64,000 nucleotides of DNA, from assembly GCA_000720375.1 (NCBI GenBank), contig JOAA01000007.1, positions 1-64,000 on the forward strand. Reading direction: 5' to 3'. The DNA is from Rhodococcus rhodnii. Lineage in GTDB: Bacteria > Actinomycetota > Actinomycetes > Mycobacteriales > Pseudonocardiaceae. The notes beneath the pieces are model-generated. The model was not told where the DNA came from. It ran no database searches and worked only from the letters and a program-made list of their open reading frames with translations. This document shows positions 1-8,971 of the stretch, in pieces (position 1 is the first letter of the stretch; the number at the start of each line of letters is the position of its first letter). Made by a program: the position numbers and the translations under genes.

Positions 1-516
1 TGCTGTAGCAGGCCTCAATGTGCGGCGTTGCCGAGGTGCTCAAAGGAAGCTTCTCCGACCAGGTCTCTCGCCACCTCGACGTTGCGCTTGCCGGAAATGT
101 CATCCGCGCAAATCAGTGCAGGTTCGGCGGCCCGAATTAATCTCGTTCGTTAGTTCGTCCGCGCCGGCGAATAGAAGACATTGGCCAGCATGCGCCACCG
201 CTCGTTGTTCCAAACGGTCAACGGGTTGACACTGGGTCGCCGTGCTCCTCTGCAGAGGCGCGCTTCGCGGCTACGAGCGGACGTTCGACTGTTTCGAACT
301 AGAGGTCGTCGTTCGGAAAACAGGTCCTGTGTGGACGGTCGGAACACCCTGCCACTGTTACTCCTCGCGCACCAGACCCGGGCGAGATCGGCGTGGCGCT
401 GAACAGACTGCCCTCGTCCCGACGAGGACCGAACTGCTTCTCTCACCGGGACAACGAAGTCTGCAACGAGGGGTTCGATCTTCAGGTGTCACTCCACGTC
501 TGTTGATTGTGGACAG
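1..516. other. No supported gene at left edge
   Basis: Open frames exist on both strands but none has a convincing ribosome site, codon bias or recognisable motif. A 40-codon frame from about position 18 could be the tail or remnant of a gene lying to the left. I cannot assign it. Confidence 0.5.
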
Positions 517-819
517 TCACCGGGATTGGGTTGGCGGGCCGACGGGCAAGGCCGGACGTTGTGTGGCGGGTGGGGAGGTGGTGGTCGTCGTCGGGAATGG
601 GGGTGTGGCCGGTTGGACCGGGCCAGGCGCCAACGCCACCGGGAAGGTCACGGCGCCGACCACAGCGGCGATCGCAGCGGCCGCAGTCATCGCGATCTTC
701 ACGTTTCTGCGGCGATGGCGCGCCCGGTGGCCAGCGCGGAGCACCGACTCGACCGGAGGCCATGACGGTGCTTGGGCAGCGGCGTGGTGGAACGCCCTGC
801 GGAGGTCATGTTCATCCAT
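517..819 (-). CDS. Single-pass membrane protein paired with SigE-family sigma factor
   Basis: A protein of about 100 residues. The N-terminus is cytoplasmic-looking (MDEHDLRRAFHHAAAQ), followed by a basic stretch (RARHRRRNVK) and one alanine-rich membrane segment at about residues 42-60. The rest is a short Pro/Thr-rich external tail. I chose ATG 819 because GAGGTG lies just upstream; GTG 828 is possible. The start sits inside the last codons of the sigma gene, so the two are translationally coupled. Small membrane proteins after SigE-like sigma genes in actinomycetes often serve as anti-sigma factors, but no zinc-binding anti-sigma motif is visible here, so that role is inference. Confidence 0.7.
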   Translation of the reverse strand: MDEHDLRRAFHHAAAQAPSWPPVESVLRAGHRARHRRRNVKIAMTAAAAIAAVVGAVTFPVALAPGPVQPATPPFPTTTTTSPPATQRPALPVGPPTQSR

Positions 820-1336
820 GCCGGGCACCTCTGGTGTACTCGGCCAGACTCGTTCCCAGTCGATTTCTGAGTGCCGCGAGTGCTTTGGCCGTCTGGCTCT
901 TGACCGTGCCCGTGGAACAGCCCAGCGCCCGCGCGGTGTCGTCCACGCCGAGGTCCAGCCAGAACCGGGCCACCAGCACCGCGCGTTGCCTGGCGGACAA
1001 CGCGTTCATCGCCGGCCAGAGCACCATCCGGTCTTCCCCCTTATCCTGGGGTAGCGCCTGCAGGTCTGGGAGCTCCCAGGTCGTGCGTTCTCGTCGCCAC
1101 CATGAGGCGCGGCGCTGGGCAATGTACCTGCGCAGCAACAGCGTGCGCAGGTAATTGCCCAGTCGCTCGCGTTCGTCCACTCGGTCCCACGCCAAGTAGA
1201 GCGCGAGGAACGTGGATTGCGCCAGGTCCTCGGCTCGATACCGGTCACCGCACAGCAGATACGCAGTGGTGGTCAGTGACGCCACGTGTTCGCTGTAACA
1301 GCGGCTGAACTCCGCGTCGTCCGAAGTGGACAGCAT
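812..1336 (-). CDS. SigE-family ECF RNA polymerase sigma factor
   Basis: A 174-residue sigma factor of the small actinobacterial SigE type. Region 2 covers about residues 15-80, with the AEDLAQSTFLALYLAWDRV stretch that contacts the -10 element. Region 4 covers about 115-165, with LSARQRAVLVARFWLDL and the helix-turn-helix GCSTGTVKSQTAKALAALR. The start ATG 1336 has AAGGAG upstream. A secreted-peptide gene ends 24 bases before it and a membrane-protein gene overlaps its end, so the three probably form one operon. It likely directs a small regulon in response to a cell-surface signal, but the target promoters are not visible. Confidence 0.93.
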   Translation of the reverse strand: MLSTSDDAEFSRCYSEHVASLTTTAYLLCGDRYRAEDLAQSTFLALYLAWDRVDERERLGNYLRTLLLRRYIAQRRASWWRRERTTWELPDLQALPQDKGEDRMVLWPAMNALSARQRAVLVARFWLDLGVDDTARALGCSTGTVKSQTAKALAALRNRLGTSLAEYTRGARHG

Positions 1337-1360
1337 GGGGAACGCTCCTTGCGGCTCCCG

Positions 1361-1633
1361 TCAGCGGCCAGACACCGGCTGCGCGGGCCGCTGCGTGGTG
1401 TTCGCAGGATCCGCCTCGTCTCCCTGCGGTGCGGTCTTCGCCGGCTTGGCTGGCTTAGCCGGTTCGGCCGGCTGCTGAACCGGTACGGCCGGTTGCTGCA
1501 CGGGCTGTGCGGGCCGTTGGTGCGTCGGCGAAGCCGGCGGTGTGGTTTGGGGTTCAGCGCTCGCGAAGGCGATCGCGGGGCCCGCGACCACCGTCAGACC
1601 AAGGGTTACCGCAACGACGAATCGTGCTCGCAC
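1361..1633 (-). CDS. Small secreted Pro/Ala/Lys-rich protein
   Basis: A 90-residue protein with a clear Sec signal peptide (MRARFVVAVTLGLTVVAGPAIAFA). The mature part is low complexity, built from Pro-Ala-Gln-Val and Ala-Lys-Pro units. Start is GTG 1633 with AGGAG eight bases upstream. It lies immediately upstream of the sigma factor gene in the same direction and probably shares its promoter. The repeats suggest an unstructured cell-wall-spanning or surface peptide. No enzymatic domain is present. Confidence 0.7.
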   Translation of the reverse strand: MRARFVVAVTLGLTVVAGPAIAFASAEPQTTPPASPTHQRPAQPVQQPAVPVQQPAEPAKPAKPAKTAPQGDEADPANTTQRPAQPVSGR

Positions 1634-1780
1634 TGATCACTCTCCTGGCAATCGGTGCACCACTCGTGCGTGGTGCCTCACCCATTCCCCAGCCCTCGGA
1701 GACCAACCGGGTTGCCGCAGTTTCCGTGACTGCGGTCACACTGTTGACATCGAGTGCCCATTGCGCCTGGTGAGGTGTTG

Positions 1781-2246
1781 TCACGGCTTGATGTTCGCCG
1801 TCGACTGCAGGATCCGGATAAGGGAACGCGCGTCCTGTGCCGTGCGCAGACGTTCTGCCTGCTCGGCACGACCAGCACCCGAGCCAGCAATGCCAGGAAA
1901 CCGACATGCTCGTTGTCCAAGGCCACAATGCCCAAGCACAGCCGCACATCCTGCCCGTCCCAGACAACTCCATCGGGGAACTGCACCACCGCGATCGCCG
2001 AACGATGCACATGGACACGAACTCGTCGGTCGCGTGCGGGATCGCCACGCCTCCACCGATGTACGTCGACCCCGACGCCTCCCGCCGATGCATCACGCAC
2101 AGGTATTCCTCGGCGACAGCGCCGACATCGATCAGCGTCCGGCCGACCTGCTCGACAGCATCCGCCCGATCACGCGCCCGCCTGCTCAGCCTGATCGCTC
2201 GCGGCTCCGGAAGAAACCTCAAGGCACGAGACGCTCCTCCCCTAGT
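1781..2246 (-). pseudogene. Decayed PTS EIIA (mannitol/fructose type)
   Basis: The three minus-strand frames together spell one EIIA domain. The first frame gives VGRTLIDVGAVAEEY, then STYIGGGVAIPHATDEF with the active-site His in the usual IPHGTDE context. The second gives AIAVVQFPDGVVW and LCLGIVALDNEHVGFLALLA. The third ends AEQAERLRTAQDARSLIRIL. At least two frameshifts separate these blocks, so no functional phosphocarrier can be made. Intact homologues transfer phosphate from HPr to a sugar permease. No other PTS gene is visible nearby. Confidence 0.75.
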
Positions 2247-2261
2247 CACATTCGGACGCAC

Positions 2262-2601
2262 TGATCCATCGATCAGCGCGCGCCCCTACCTTCGTGGGCA
2301 GCGGACACGACGACAAGAACCTGCGAAGCAACCTATCCTTTCGCTCAGGGAAAGCGACTCTCCCGCCACTGACGCGGTGTGACCGGCTGTCGTGGGCGGT
2401 ATACCCATCGAGTCGCACGTCTGTCCGAACGGCATCGCAGCGGCAAGAATCCGCCGCCCCATGCCAACTGAGCGTACGAACCGATGAACATTGGCAGAAT
2501 GTGCTGCACAAGCGTTCACGGACAGCCGTGCTGACAGAGCCGTTCGTCCACTGTGCTCACTTCACTATCCTGGAACCACCGAGAAAGGCAGGCCCGTATC
2601 C
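2262..2601. other. Intergenic region with no supported gene
   Basis: About 340 bases between the EIIA remnant and the chorismate mutase gene. It is likely to hold the promoter of the latter, whose ribosome site GAGAAAGGCAGG is at about 2581-2592. I see no coding pattern. Confidence 0.4.
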
Positions 2602-3201
2602 ATGAAGGCCATCCGTTCCGCCCCGCTGCGGGTCGGGCTCTCATCCCTCGTGTTCTGCGGTATGGCGGTAGCCGGCGCGACGCCCGCGGCGGCGACCCCC
2701 ACGCAGACACCTTCGCGGGAAGGGCTGACCCCGCTGGTCGGGCTCGCCGCCGAACGGATCCTGCTCGCTGACAAGGTCGCCGCCGCTAAGTTCGGCACGA
2801 GCACTCCCATCGAAGACCCTGTGCGGGAGCAGCAGGTGCTGGACCGGGCGGCGGCGCTCGCCGGCGAGGCGGGCATCGACGTACCGGAGACCGTCGAGTT
2901 CTTCCGCGCACAGATCGAGATGAACAAGGTGGTGCAACGAGGCCTCTACGACCGCTGGACACGACACCCTGAGCTGGCGCCGACCGACCGTCCCGACCTC
3001 GCCACCGAAGTCCGCCCGGCGCTGGACCGGATCACCGTCGCGTTCATCGACCACCTCGCCGCCACAGAGAACCTGCGTCGCCCGACTCCGCGGTGCACGA
3101 TCTCGCTCGTCCTCGCCCAGACGAGGACCGACCTCCACTACCGTCTCGACCGGCTGCACGAGCGCGCCTTGCACGGCGCGGTCGAGCGGCTGTGCACCTG
3201 A
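2602..3201 (+). CDS. Secreted chorismate mutase (AroQ-gamma type)
   Basis: A 199-residue exported all-helical chorismate mutase converting chorismate to prephenate. The signal peptide covers about residues 1-32 (SSLVFCGMAVAGATPAAA). The core resembles secreted actinobacterial AroQ-gamma enzymes: LVGLAAERILLADKVAAAKF, then PIEDPVREQQVLDRAA with the Arg/Glu active-site region, then FFRAQIEMNKVVQRGLYDRW. Two cysteines near the C-terminus (PRCTIS and ERLCT) could form the disulfide typical of the family. The start is ATG 2602 rather than an upstream in-frame codon, because the signal peptide and GAGAAAGG both fit there. It stands alone. Confidence 0.9.
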   Translation: MKAIRSAPLRVGLSSLVFCGMAVAGATPAAATPTQTPSREGLTPLVGLAAERILLADKVAAAKFGTSTPIEDPVREQQVLDRAAALAGEAGIDVPETVEFFRAQIEMNKVVQRGLYDRWTRHPELAPTDRPDLATEVRPALDRITVAFIDHLAATENLRRPTPRCTISLVLAQTRTDLHYRLDRLHERALHGAVERLCT

Positions 3202-3289
3202 ACCGCCCCGAAGGGCGGACCATCTCGACCGGGCCTGCAAAGGCGTTGATCCGCCGGTGGTTCGCTGAGTGGGCGGTGTTCATCGGAGA

Positions 3290-3610
3290 TCAGCGTTCCG
3301 GTCCTGTGAGGTCGTCGCGGACGACCGACAGGGCCGTTTCGCGGTGTGCGTCGAGTTCGGTGAGGCGTGCGACGAGAGATGCCCGGATGTCGCGGTAGGT
3401 GTCGGAGCCGAGGGGAAGCCGCAATGGGATCTCGTCGCGGTCGACGAGGTCGAGCATCGCGCGCACGATCTTCTCGGGATCGTTGGGCAGCGGGAAACTG
3501 CCGTCCGCGATGGCGCGTCGGGTGTCCCCGGCCGGCCCCTTGTCATACTCCGGCATGACCGGTGCAGTGGCCAGCGCGTCACCGAACCCGGTGACCGAGT
3601 ACGCCCCCAT
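3290..3610 (-). pseudogene. C-terminal fragment of an SDR oxidoreductase
   Basis: About 106 residues resembling only the last third of a short-chain dehydrogenase. The visible stretch YDKGPAGDTRRAIADGSFPL with PNDPEKIVRAMLDLV and LPLGSDTYRDIRASL is the C-terminal substrate-lid region of one SDR subgroup. The nucleotide-binding TGxxxGIG and the catalytic YxxxK are both missing, so it cannot be an active enzyme. It is the first of several gene fragments between 3.3 and 6.2 kb. Confidence 0.65.
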
Positions 3611-3733
3611 CGCACGACCGGGACATCGCGCCCCGCATATCTGGCTCTACACCGACAAGTCCACAATGGACCTCATAGGTGAGGGGCTCACGCTGCTGAC
3701 GCGTCCCGACCGCGCAACGAGGCGGCCACCCCG

Positions 3734-3900
3734 TTGCGCCGCACCGGTATCCCAATCACGGCGCACGCTGTTGGCTGCCAGAAGTTCCTCGACCTGTACG
3801 GACTCGGCCGAGACGGCGCTGTGCTCAACAAACCCGACGGCCAAATTTTCTGGCGAGACCGTGGCACACCTCAGCGGCAGCGGCTAGCCGCCCGTGCTCC
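3734..3900 (+). pseudogene. Possible C-terminal remnant of an FAD-dependent monooxygenase
   Basis: A short stretch reading RRTGIPITAHAVG, LYGLGRDGAVLNKPDGQI and FWRDRG resembles the thioredoxin-like C-terminal end of aromatic-ring FAD monooxygenases, which usually ends DGAVLVRPDGHVAWR. No start region, FAD-binding motif or adjoining domain precedes it. An N-terminal FAD-binding fragment of the same enzyme class lies at 6038, so the two may be the ends of one disrupted gene. The similarity is judged by eye and is weak. Confidence 0.4.
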
Positions 3901-4042
3901 ATCGTCGTCGTTCGTATCCGCCGATTCATGAAACCGCGGCACCGCGGCACTCTTCGCGCTACCTGCCGGGGACCTTCACTCGACCGAGTAGAGGGAAAAT
4001 CATTCCCGGCCGGACCGCCGGAAAGGATCCACATTCGGTGCG

Positions 4043-4723
4043 CTATCGGGCCCGCCAGACAGTGCCTCGGCGCTCGTATTCCAGCATTGTCTCGACTTCG
4101 ATGGTCACCCGTGCGCCGAAGTAACGTTCGACCAGCCATAGCGCGGCGTCCAAACCGGAGGTGATGCCGCCGCACGTGACAAGGTCGCCGTCATCGACGA
4201 CACGCGCGTTGATGAGAATCGCGCCTTGGGCGGCGAGGGCGGCTTTGGCAATCATATGGGTCGTTGCGGGCCGTCCGCGGGTGAAACCGGCGGCTGACAA
4301 CGCCATCACGCCAGTGCACACCCCGACCTTGACCGCCCTGACCTGGGTGAGGCGCCGTATGAAGGCCTTGTCGTTGATGAGCCGGTGCAAGCCGGAGCCG
4401 GGCAGGTCGTGCGGTCCGCCGCCGGGGACCAGCAGGACGTCCGAGTCCTGGGGTGACCAGCCGGTGGGGATCTCCATACGGACGCCTTTCGACGTCGTAA
4501 TGAAGCCTGGCCGGTCCGTGGACACGAGTGTGGCGCGCAGGGCGCCGCCCTTGAATGCCGCCATCGCGAAGACATCCAACGGAGCGATGAAGTCGAGCTC
4601 CTCGACGCCGTCGTAGGCAAGGATGTGGACACGCAGAGACGAGGAGGCCGATGCCATCGGCGCGCTCATGGCCAACGCACCGGCGGACAGAGCCGAGGCT
4701 TGCAGGAAAGTCCGGCGTTCCAA
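4043..4723 (-). CDS. Exported DJ-1/PfpI-family protein
   Basis: A 226-residue protein with an N-terminal signal resembling Tat-type leaders ([20 protein letters not shown]) and a DJ-1/PfpI (class I glutamine amidotransferase-like) domain from about residue 30. The nucleophile elbow is [16 protein letters not shown] with Cys136. [18 protein letters not shown] and [20 protein letters not shown] are the standard flanking motifs. It resembles the isonitrile hydratase or AraC-regulator-type branch, but the substrate cannot be predicted. The gene is intact although surrounded by fragments, and a frameshifted paralog lies at 5367-6050. Confidence 0.87.
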   Translation of the reverse strand: MERRTFLQASALSAGALAMSAPMASASSSLRVHILAYDGVEELDFIAPLDVFAMAAFKGGALRATLVSTDRPGFITTSKGVRMEIPTGWSPQDSDVLLVPGGGPHDLPGSGLHRLINDKAFIRRLTQVRAVKVGVCTGVMALSAAGFTRGRPATTHMIAKAALAAQGAILINARVVDDGDLVTCGGITSGLDAALWLVERYFGARVTIEVETMLEYERRGTVWRAR

Positions 4724-4850
4724 GGGATACCTCCAGGTTGTCAGTTCACTGGAGTAGTCGGACGCACCTATACGCGAGTTCCCGCGACCGCAAGCCGTTC
4801 TCCGGCCGTACCTCGGTCACAGTGAGCACCGGTCATCTCGCTTCTCGTCC

Positions 4851-5216
4851 GCTCGTGATGATGTGCGGGCGCCGGGCGCGGGAACTGCTCGACCGGGTCG
4901 AGTTGAGCGGGGTAGACCCCAACGCGCGACCGACGGTGCTGTCGGGCGGCCAGTGCCAGCGCGTGGCAATCGCCCGCGCGCTGGCGGCCGATCCGGCGCT
5001 TGTGCTGGCCGACGAGCCGACGAGCGCCCTGGACATCACCACGGCGGCGGGCGTGCTGCACCTGCTGCGCGCGTCGCCGACAGCGGGACGGCGATCGTCC
5101 TCGTGAGCCATGACGAGGCCGTGCTAGACGTGCTGGCCGACCGGGTGCTGCGCTTGGTGGATCACCGCCTCGCAGAAAAGCCTCCCGAGAAGGGGTGCGT
5201 CGAAAACCTTTGCTGA
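4851..5216 (+). pseudogene. Fragment of an ABC transporter ATPase
   Basis: Only the C-terminal half of an ABC ATPase remains. The signature [19 protein letters not shown] is followed by Walker B and D-loop [12 protein letters not shown], then a frameshift after LHLLRA. The other frame continues [20 protein letters not shown], which contains the switch His. The Walker A half is absent. The pattern resembles MacB/LolD-type exporter ATPases. A scrap of an FtsX/MacB-type permease occurs at 26.1 kb but need not be related. Confidence 0.8.
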
Positions 5217-5366
5217 AGACGGCAGGCCGGGATCAGCGAGCGGCAGGTCATCGTGGGAAGCACTCGACGTCGAGGAACCGCTCCGAACGGCCGCTCTGAC
5301 AATCCGGCGGGAACCGGATGAGGGTCGCGGCCGACCTCTGGGATGACACCGAACTGGGAGGGCATC

Positions 5367-6050
5367 GTGGAACGCCGGACATTCTTACGCGCTTCAGCCC
5401 TGTCCGTGGGCCTCGCCGGCGCGGCAGGCGCCACCGCGACGGCGGCGAACCCGTTGCGGGTCCAGGTATTGATGTTCGACGGGGTGGCGGAACAGGACTT
5501 CGTCGCACCGGTGGAGGTGCTCGGGCTCGCCGGGAAGATGTCCGGCGGCGCCATCCGGACGACGCTGGTGACCACCGGCAGGCCCGGCACGGTCACGTGT
5601 ACCTACCTACGGCACCACGGTGGACGTGGCGCGCGGCTGGTCACCCGGAGACACGGACGTGCTCGTGGTGCCGGGTGGCGGCTACACGACCGGACCGGGC
5701 CGGGCGTGCACCGGCTCATCGCCGACCAGGGTTTCCTGCGTCGCCTGGCTGCCGCCGACGCCCTGCCTGTGGGCATCTGCACCGGCACGATGGTGCTGTT
5801 CCGCCGCGGGCATGACCAAGGGCCGCAACGCGACCACGCACAGCGGTGCGAAGGCCGACCTCGCTGCCCAGGGCGAGACCGTGATCAACGCGCGCGTGGT
5901 GGATGATGGCGATCTGATCACCGGGGCGGCATCACCTCCGGCCTGGAGGTCGCGCTCTGGGTCGTGGAGCGGTTCGTCGGCGCGAAAACCGCCCAGCGAG
6001 TGGAGACTGTGCTGGAGTACGAACGCAGGGGAACCGTGTGGCGCGGGTGA
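5367..6050 (+). pseudogene. Frameshifted second DJ-1/PfpI gene
   Basis: A paralog of the intact gene at 4043-4723 in opposite orientation. It begins MERRTFLRASALSVGLAGA-like with a Tat-type leader. At least three changes of frame follow: LMFDGVAEQDFVAPVEVLGL, then VDVARGWSPGDTDVLVVPGG, then GVHRLIADQGFLRRLA with ALPVGICTGTMVL, then [20 protein letters not shown], then GGITSGLEVALWVVERFVGA ending at TGA 6048-6050. The catalytic Cys codon survives but no complete protein can be made. Confidence 0.88.
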
Positions 6051-6135
6051 CGGTGTTGATCGTCGGCGGCGGGCCGGTCGGGCTGAGCCTCGCCATCCGG
6101 CTCGCGCAGCTCGGCGTCGTCGGCTCGGCCGCGGC
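6038..6135 (+). pseudogene. N-terminal remnant of an FAD-dependent monooxygenase
   Basis: The frame opening at GTG 6038 gives ARVTVLIVGGGPVGLSLAIR, the Rossmann FAD-binding start of aromatic hydroxylases. It overlaps the end of the DJ-1 pseudogene by 13 bases, as in a once-working operon. After about 27 residues (RLAQLGV) the similarity stops abruptly and unrelated xanthine-dehydrogenase-like sequence begins, so a deletion has joined two genes. Confidence 0.75.
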
Positions 6136-6222
6136 GGTGGGAAACGCCATCTACAACGCGACCGGAATCCGGATCCGAAACACCCCATCACGCTGGACAA
6201 GATCGTCGAGCAGCTCCCGTGA
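6125..6222 (+). pseudogene. C-terminal remnant of a xanthine dehydrogenase-type molybdoenzyme
   Basis: About 30 residues match the conserved end of the large molybdopterin subunit: AAAVGNAIYNATGIRIRN in one frame, then after a frameshift PITLDKIVEQLP before TGA at 6220-6222. Intact relatives end with this ANAIYNATG...PITLDKLL pattern. The remainder of the gene, including all cofactor-binding regions, is gone. Confidence 0.75.
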
Positions 6223-6427
6223 ACCGTCAGGACGAGACCCGCGGTCAAGCTGCCGAACATGCCCAAAAGTCACCTGTCACGTGCCCGTTTTGCTTCGGCT
6301 TCAGCACCGGTGACCAGATCCCGGGTAGAAGTCGGTTGAGGGCACGTGATGCTCGCCCGGTACCTGGTGAGGTCGTCTGTGTGACCGGTGTGTCCTCGAA
6401 GTGGAGTACACAGAGGATTGGATCAAC

Positions 6428-7585
6428 GTGCCCAATCGCGCACTGCATTTCGTCGGCAGCGTGCCGGCGGAGGTTTCGGCCGAGCCGGAGGGGGTGATGC
6501 GGTGGTTGCTCGACGGTGCCGGTAGTCACGAGATCACAGCGCTGCCGTGTGAGAACCCGCGGTGGATCGCGCCGTGGCTGCTCGACCGCCGGAATGTTGT
6601 CGATGGGGATTCGGCCCAGGAGAAGCGGGCCGTGTTCGAGGTCGTCGTCGACGGTGTCGCCACCATGTACGACAACGTGCCGCTGCACCGGATGGCCAGG
6701 GGCGTCGCGCTCAGGCCCGAGCATGTCGCCCTCGGCAGGGTCCAGCAGGTCGCCGAGCTGATGCCGGGGTTCCGGATGCTGCGTGCGGAGCACGGTCAGC
6801 CGCGGCTGCGCCACCAGGTGTCCGTGCCCTCACCGCTGGACCTGGCGTTGTTCACGCTCGCCAGTCCGAAGGCCGCGGTCGGTCCCGTGACGAAAGCCCG
6901 TGCTGTGGCGGCCGCACTGCGGCACTACGGCGTCTTCCGGGATGCCGTGGTGGGCGAGGTCGTCGAGCTGCACGACCGTTTCGGCGACGAGCTGGTGTTC
7001 CAGGTGGAGGCGCCGTCCGTGCTGGTCGGGCTGTGGTCGGTGCCCGCCCCGGTCCGGCCGTTGCTGGCGCGGGTCCTGGCGCGGCAGGTCGCGGACGTCC
7101 TGACCCGGCTCCCTGCCGACGCGAGCGTCGTGCTGCACCTCTGTTACGGCGACCTCGACCACACCTCCCTGGTACGTCCCACCAGCCTGAAACCCGCGGT
7201 GCTGTTCCTGAACGCCCTCGCGAACCTGTTGCGGCACCGGGAACGCGAACGACCGGCGGTGCACCTCCCGGCCGCGTTCGGCGACCAACCCCCGCCCGTC
7301 GACACCGAGTACTACCAACCACTCACGCGGCTCGACGCCGGCTACCCGCTCTACGCCGGGGTGGCCGACCACCGCGACCCCGACGTCTCGCGGGCCGCGC
7401 TGGAGCTGTTCGAGGCGGCTGCCGGCCGGCGCACCGAGGCGGTCAGCACCGCGTGCGGTCTGGGCCGGGAACCCCTGGCGCTCGCGACCCGCGCGGTCGC
7501 CGTCTGCCGCACCCTGACCCACGCCAGGCGGCCGCACGCCGAAGACGCGGCGCTGCCCCCGCTGCTCGGCACAACCGAAGTGTAG
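6428..7585 (+). CDS. Cobalamin-independent methionine synthase-like (MetE/UROD-fold) protein
   Basis: A protein of about 385 residues resembling the C-terminal catalytic barrel of MetE. The zinc-site signatures are present: HLCYGDLDHTSL (His-x-Cys) in the middle and VSTACGLGRE (Cys) near the end. The N-terminal duplicated half of full MetE (about 750 residues) is absent, as in stand-alone MetE-like methyl- or group-transferases. GTG 6428 is preferred because similarity begins at once and GAGGA lies upstream; GTG 6401 is in frame too. It heads a same-strand row of five intact genes, so a thiol alkyl-transfer step in a biosynthetic pathway is plausible but unproven. Confidence 0.7.
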   Translation: MPNRALHFVGSVPAEVSAEPEGVMRWLLDGAGSHEITALPCENPRWIAPWLLDRRNVVDGDSAQEKRAVFEVVVDGVATMYDNVPLHRMARGVALRPEHVALGRVQQVAELMPGFRMLRAEHGQPRLRHQVSVPSPLDLALFTLASPKAAVGPVTKARAVAAALRHYGVFRDAVVGEVVELHDRFGDELVFQVEAPSVLVGLWSVPAPVRPLLARVLARQVADVLTRLPADASVVLHLCYGDLDHTSLVRPTSLKPAVLFLNALANLLRHRERERPAVHLPAAFGDQPPPVDTEYYQPLTRLDAGYPLYAGVADHRDPDVSRAALELFEAAAGRRTEAVSTACGLGREPLALATRAVAVCRTLTHARRPHAEDAALPPLLGTTEV

Positions 7586-7619
7586 AAGATCAACACTCTG
7601 ACAGGGGGTCAGGATTCAG

Positions 7620-8945
7620 ATGCCGTCCCTTGCGAACGGTCTGCTGCTGCGTGCGGCTCGGCCGCAGGACCGGGACGCGGTAGCGGCGCTGCTCACGGAT
7701 GCCCATGCGCACCCTGACGGGACGCCGGGCGCGGCGGTGGGGCGGTGGCAGCGCGACTACTTCGACCGTGGCCACCCCACGGTCGGGTTCTCCGAGATGA
7801 TGGTGGTCGAAGAGGAGGCCACCGGTGCGCTGGTCTCCTGTCTGCTGATGGTCCCGCAAACGTGGTGCTACGCGGGGATCCCGTTCGGCGTGAGCACGGT
7901 GGAGCTGGCCGCGACCAGTCCGCGGTACCGCCGCCGCGGACTGATGACCCGTCAACTGGAGGTGCTGCAACAAGGCAGCGCTCGCCGCGGGGACCTGGTG
8001 CAGGCCCTGAGCGACATCCTGTTCTTCGGCGACGGCTCCGACTACCGGCCGGTGCTGACGCAACGAGCCGGCCGGGGCGGGTACACCTCTGAGCTGCCAC
8101 AGGCGGCCGACGAACCGGTCCGGTTGCGCCGGGCCGTGGTGGGCGACATCCCGTTCCTCATCGAGGTCGACAGCCACCTGCGCGAGCGGGTACTGGTCTC
8201 GTGCCTGAGGGATGCGGCCCAGTGGCGCCACGAACTGACCGGGCGCAGCCCGGACAGCATGGTGTGCGACGACATCATGGTGGTGGAGGCGAGATCTGGG
8301 CCGGTCGGGTACGTGGTTCTCGGGTACGGCGGGATCCCCAGCTACCCCATCCCGTCCTGGCTGCCCGGGTTCCCGTGTCCGGAGCCGGTGGTGTCCGTGG
8401 CGGAGTTCGAACTGCTACCGGGCACGCCGTGGCCCGAGGTGGCGCCCAGCGTGCTGCGGCAGCTGACCAGCACTGGGCGGTCCGATCCGACCGGCTACCT
8501 GCTGTGGCTGGGAGTGACGCACCCGGCGTACGACGTGCTGGCCGATCTGCTGACGCGGCGGCCCCAGCAGATCGGCTGGTTCCTACGGGTGCCGGACACC
8601 GGCGCGTTCCTGAGCCGGATCGCGCCGGCTCTGGAGCGGCGGCTGACCGGGACCGCCGCGCAGGCGTACACCGGGGATCTCCTGCTGCACCTGTACTACT
8701 ACGGCCTCTGCCTGAGTTTCGAGTCGGGCCGGCTGGCCGGCGTGCGGCCGTGGGCCGGGCACAGCCGTCGTGGGGCCGACGCGTCACTGCCCGAGCAGAT
8801 GCTGCTGCAGCTGGTGTTCGGACATGCGGGCTGGGACGAGCTCGCGGTCGCCTTCCCTGACTGCCGGATGCAGACCAGGACCGGGCGGTTGCTCATCCCG
8901 AGGCTGTTCGCCCAGCAGCCCTCCCATATCTGGCCGCTCATCTGA
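7620..8945 (+). CDS. GNAT-family N-acetyltransferase, Eis-like architecture
   Basis: A 441-residue protein with an N-terminal GNAT domain. The acetyl-CoA loop is VELAATSPRYRRRGLMTRQL, with the RRxGxM pattern at about residues 100-120. A second GNAT-like region follows. The C-terminal part ends LLIPRLFAQQPSHIWPL, like the SCP2-type tail of Eis-like acetyltransferases (usually about 400 residues). It probably acetylates an amine; the substrate is unknown. It lies 34 bases after the MetE-like gene and 26 bases before the aminomutase-like gene. It could modify or inactivate the pathway product. Confidence 0.85.
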   Translation: MPSLANGLLLRAARPQDRDAVAALLTDAHAHPDGTPGAAVGRWQRDYFDRGHPTVGFSEMMVVEEEATGALVSCLLMVPQTWCYAGIPFGVSTVELAATSPRYRRRGLMTRQLEVLQQGSARRGDLVQALSDILFFGDGSDYRPVLTQRAGRGGYTSELPQAADEPVRLRRAVVGDIPFLIEVDSHLRERVLVSCLRDAAQWRHELTGRSPDSMVCDDIMVVEARSGPVGYVVLGYGGIPSYPIPSWLPGFPCPEPVVSVAEFELLPGTPWPEVAPSVLRQLTSTGRSDPTGYLLWLGVTHPAYDVLADLLTRRPQQIGWFLRVPDTGAFLSRIAPALERRLTGTAAQAYTGDLLLHLYYYGLCLSFESGRLAGVRPWAGHSRRGADASLPEQMLLQLVFGHAGWDELAVAFPDCRMQTRTGRLLIPRLFAQQPSHIWPLI

Positions 8946-8971
8946 TGCCACCGTCCAGAAGGGACACTCAC

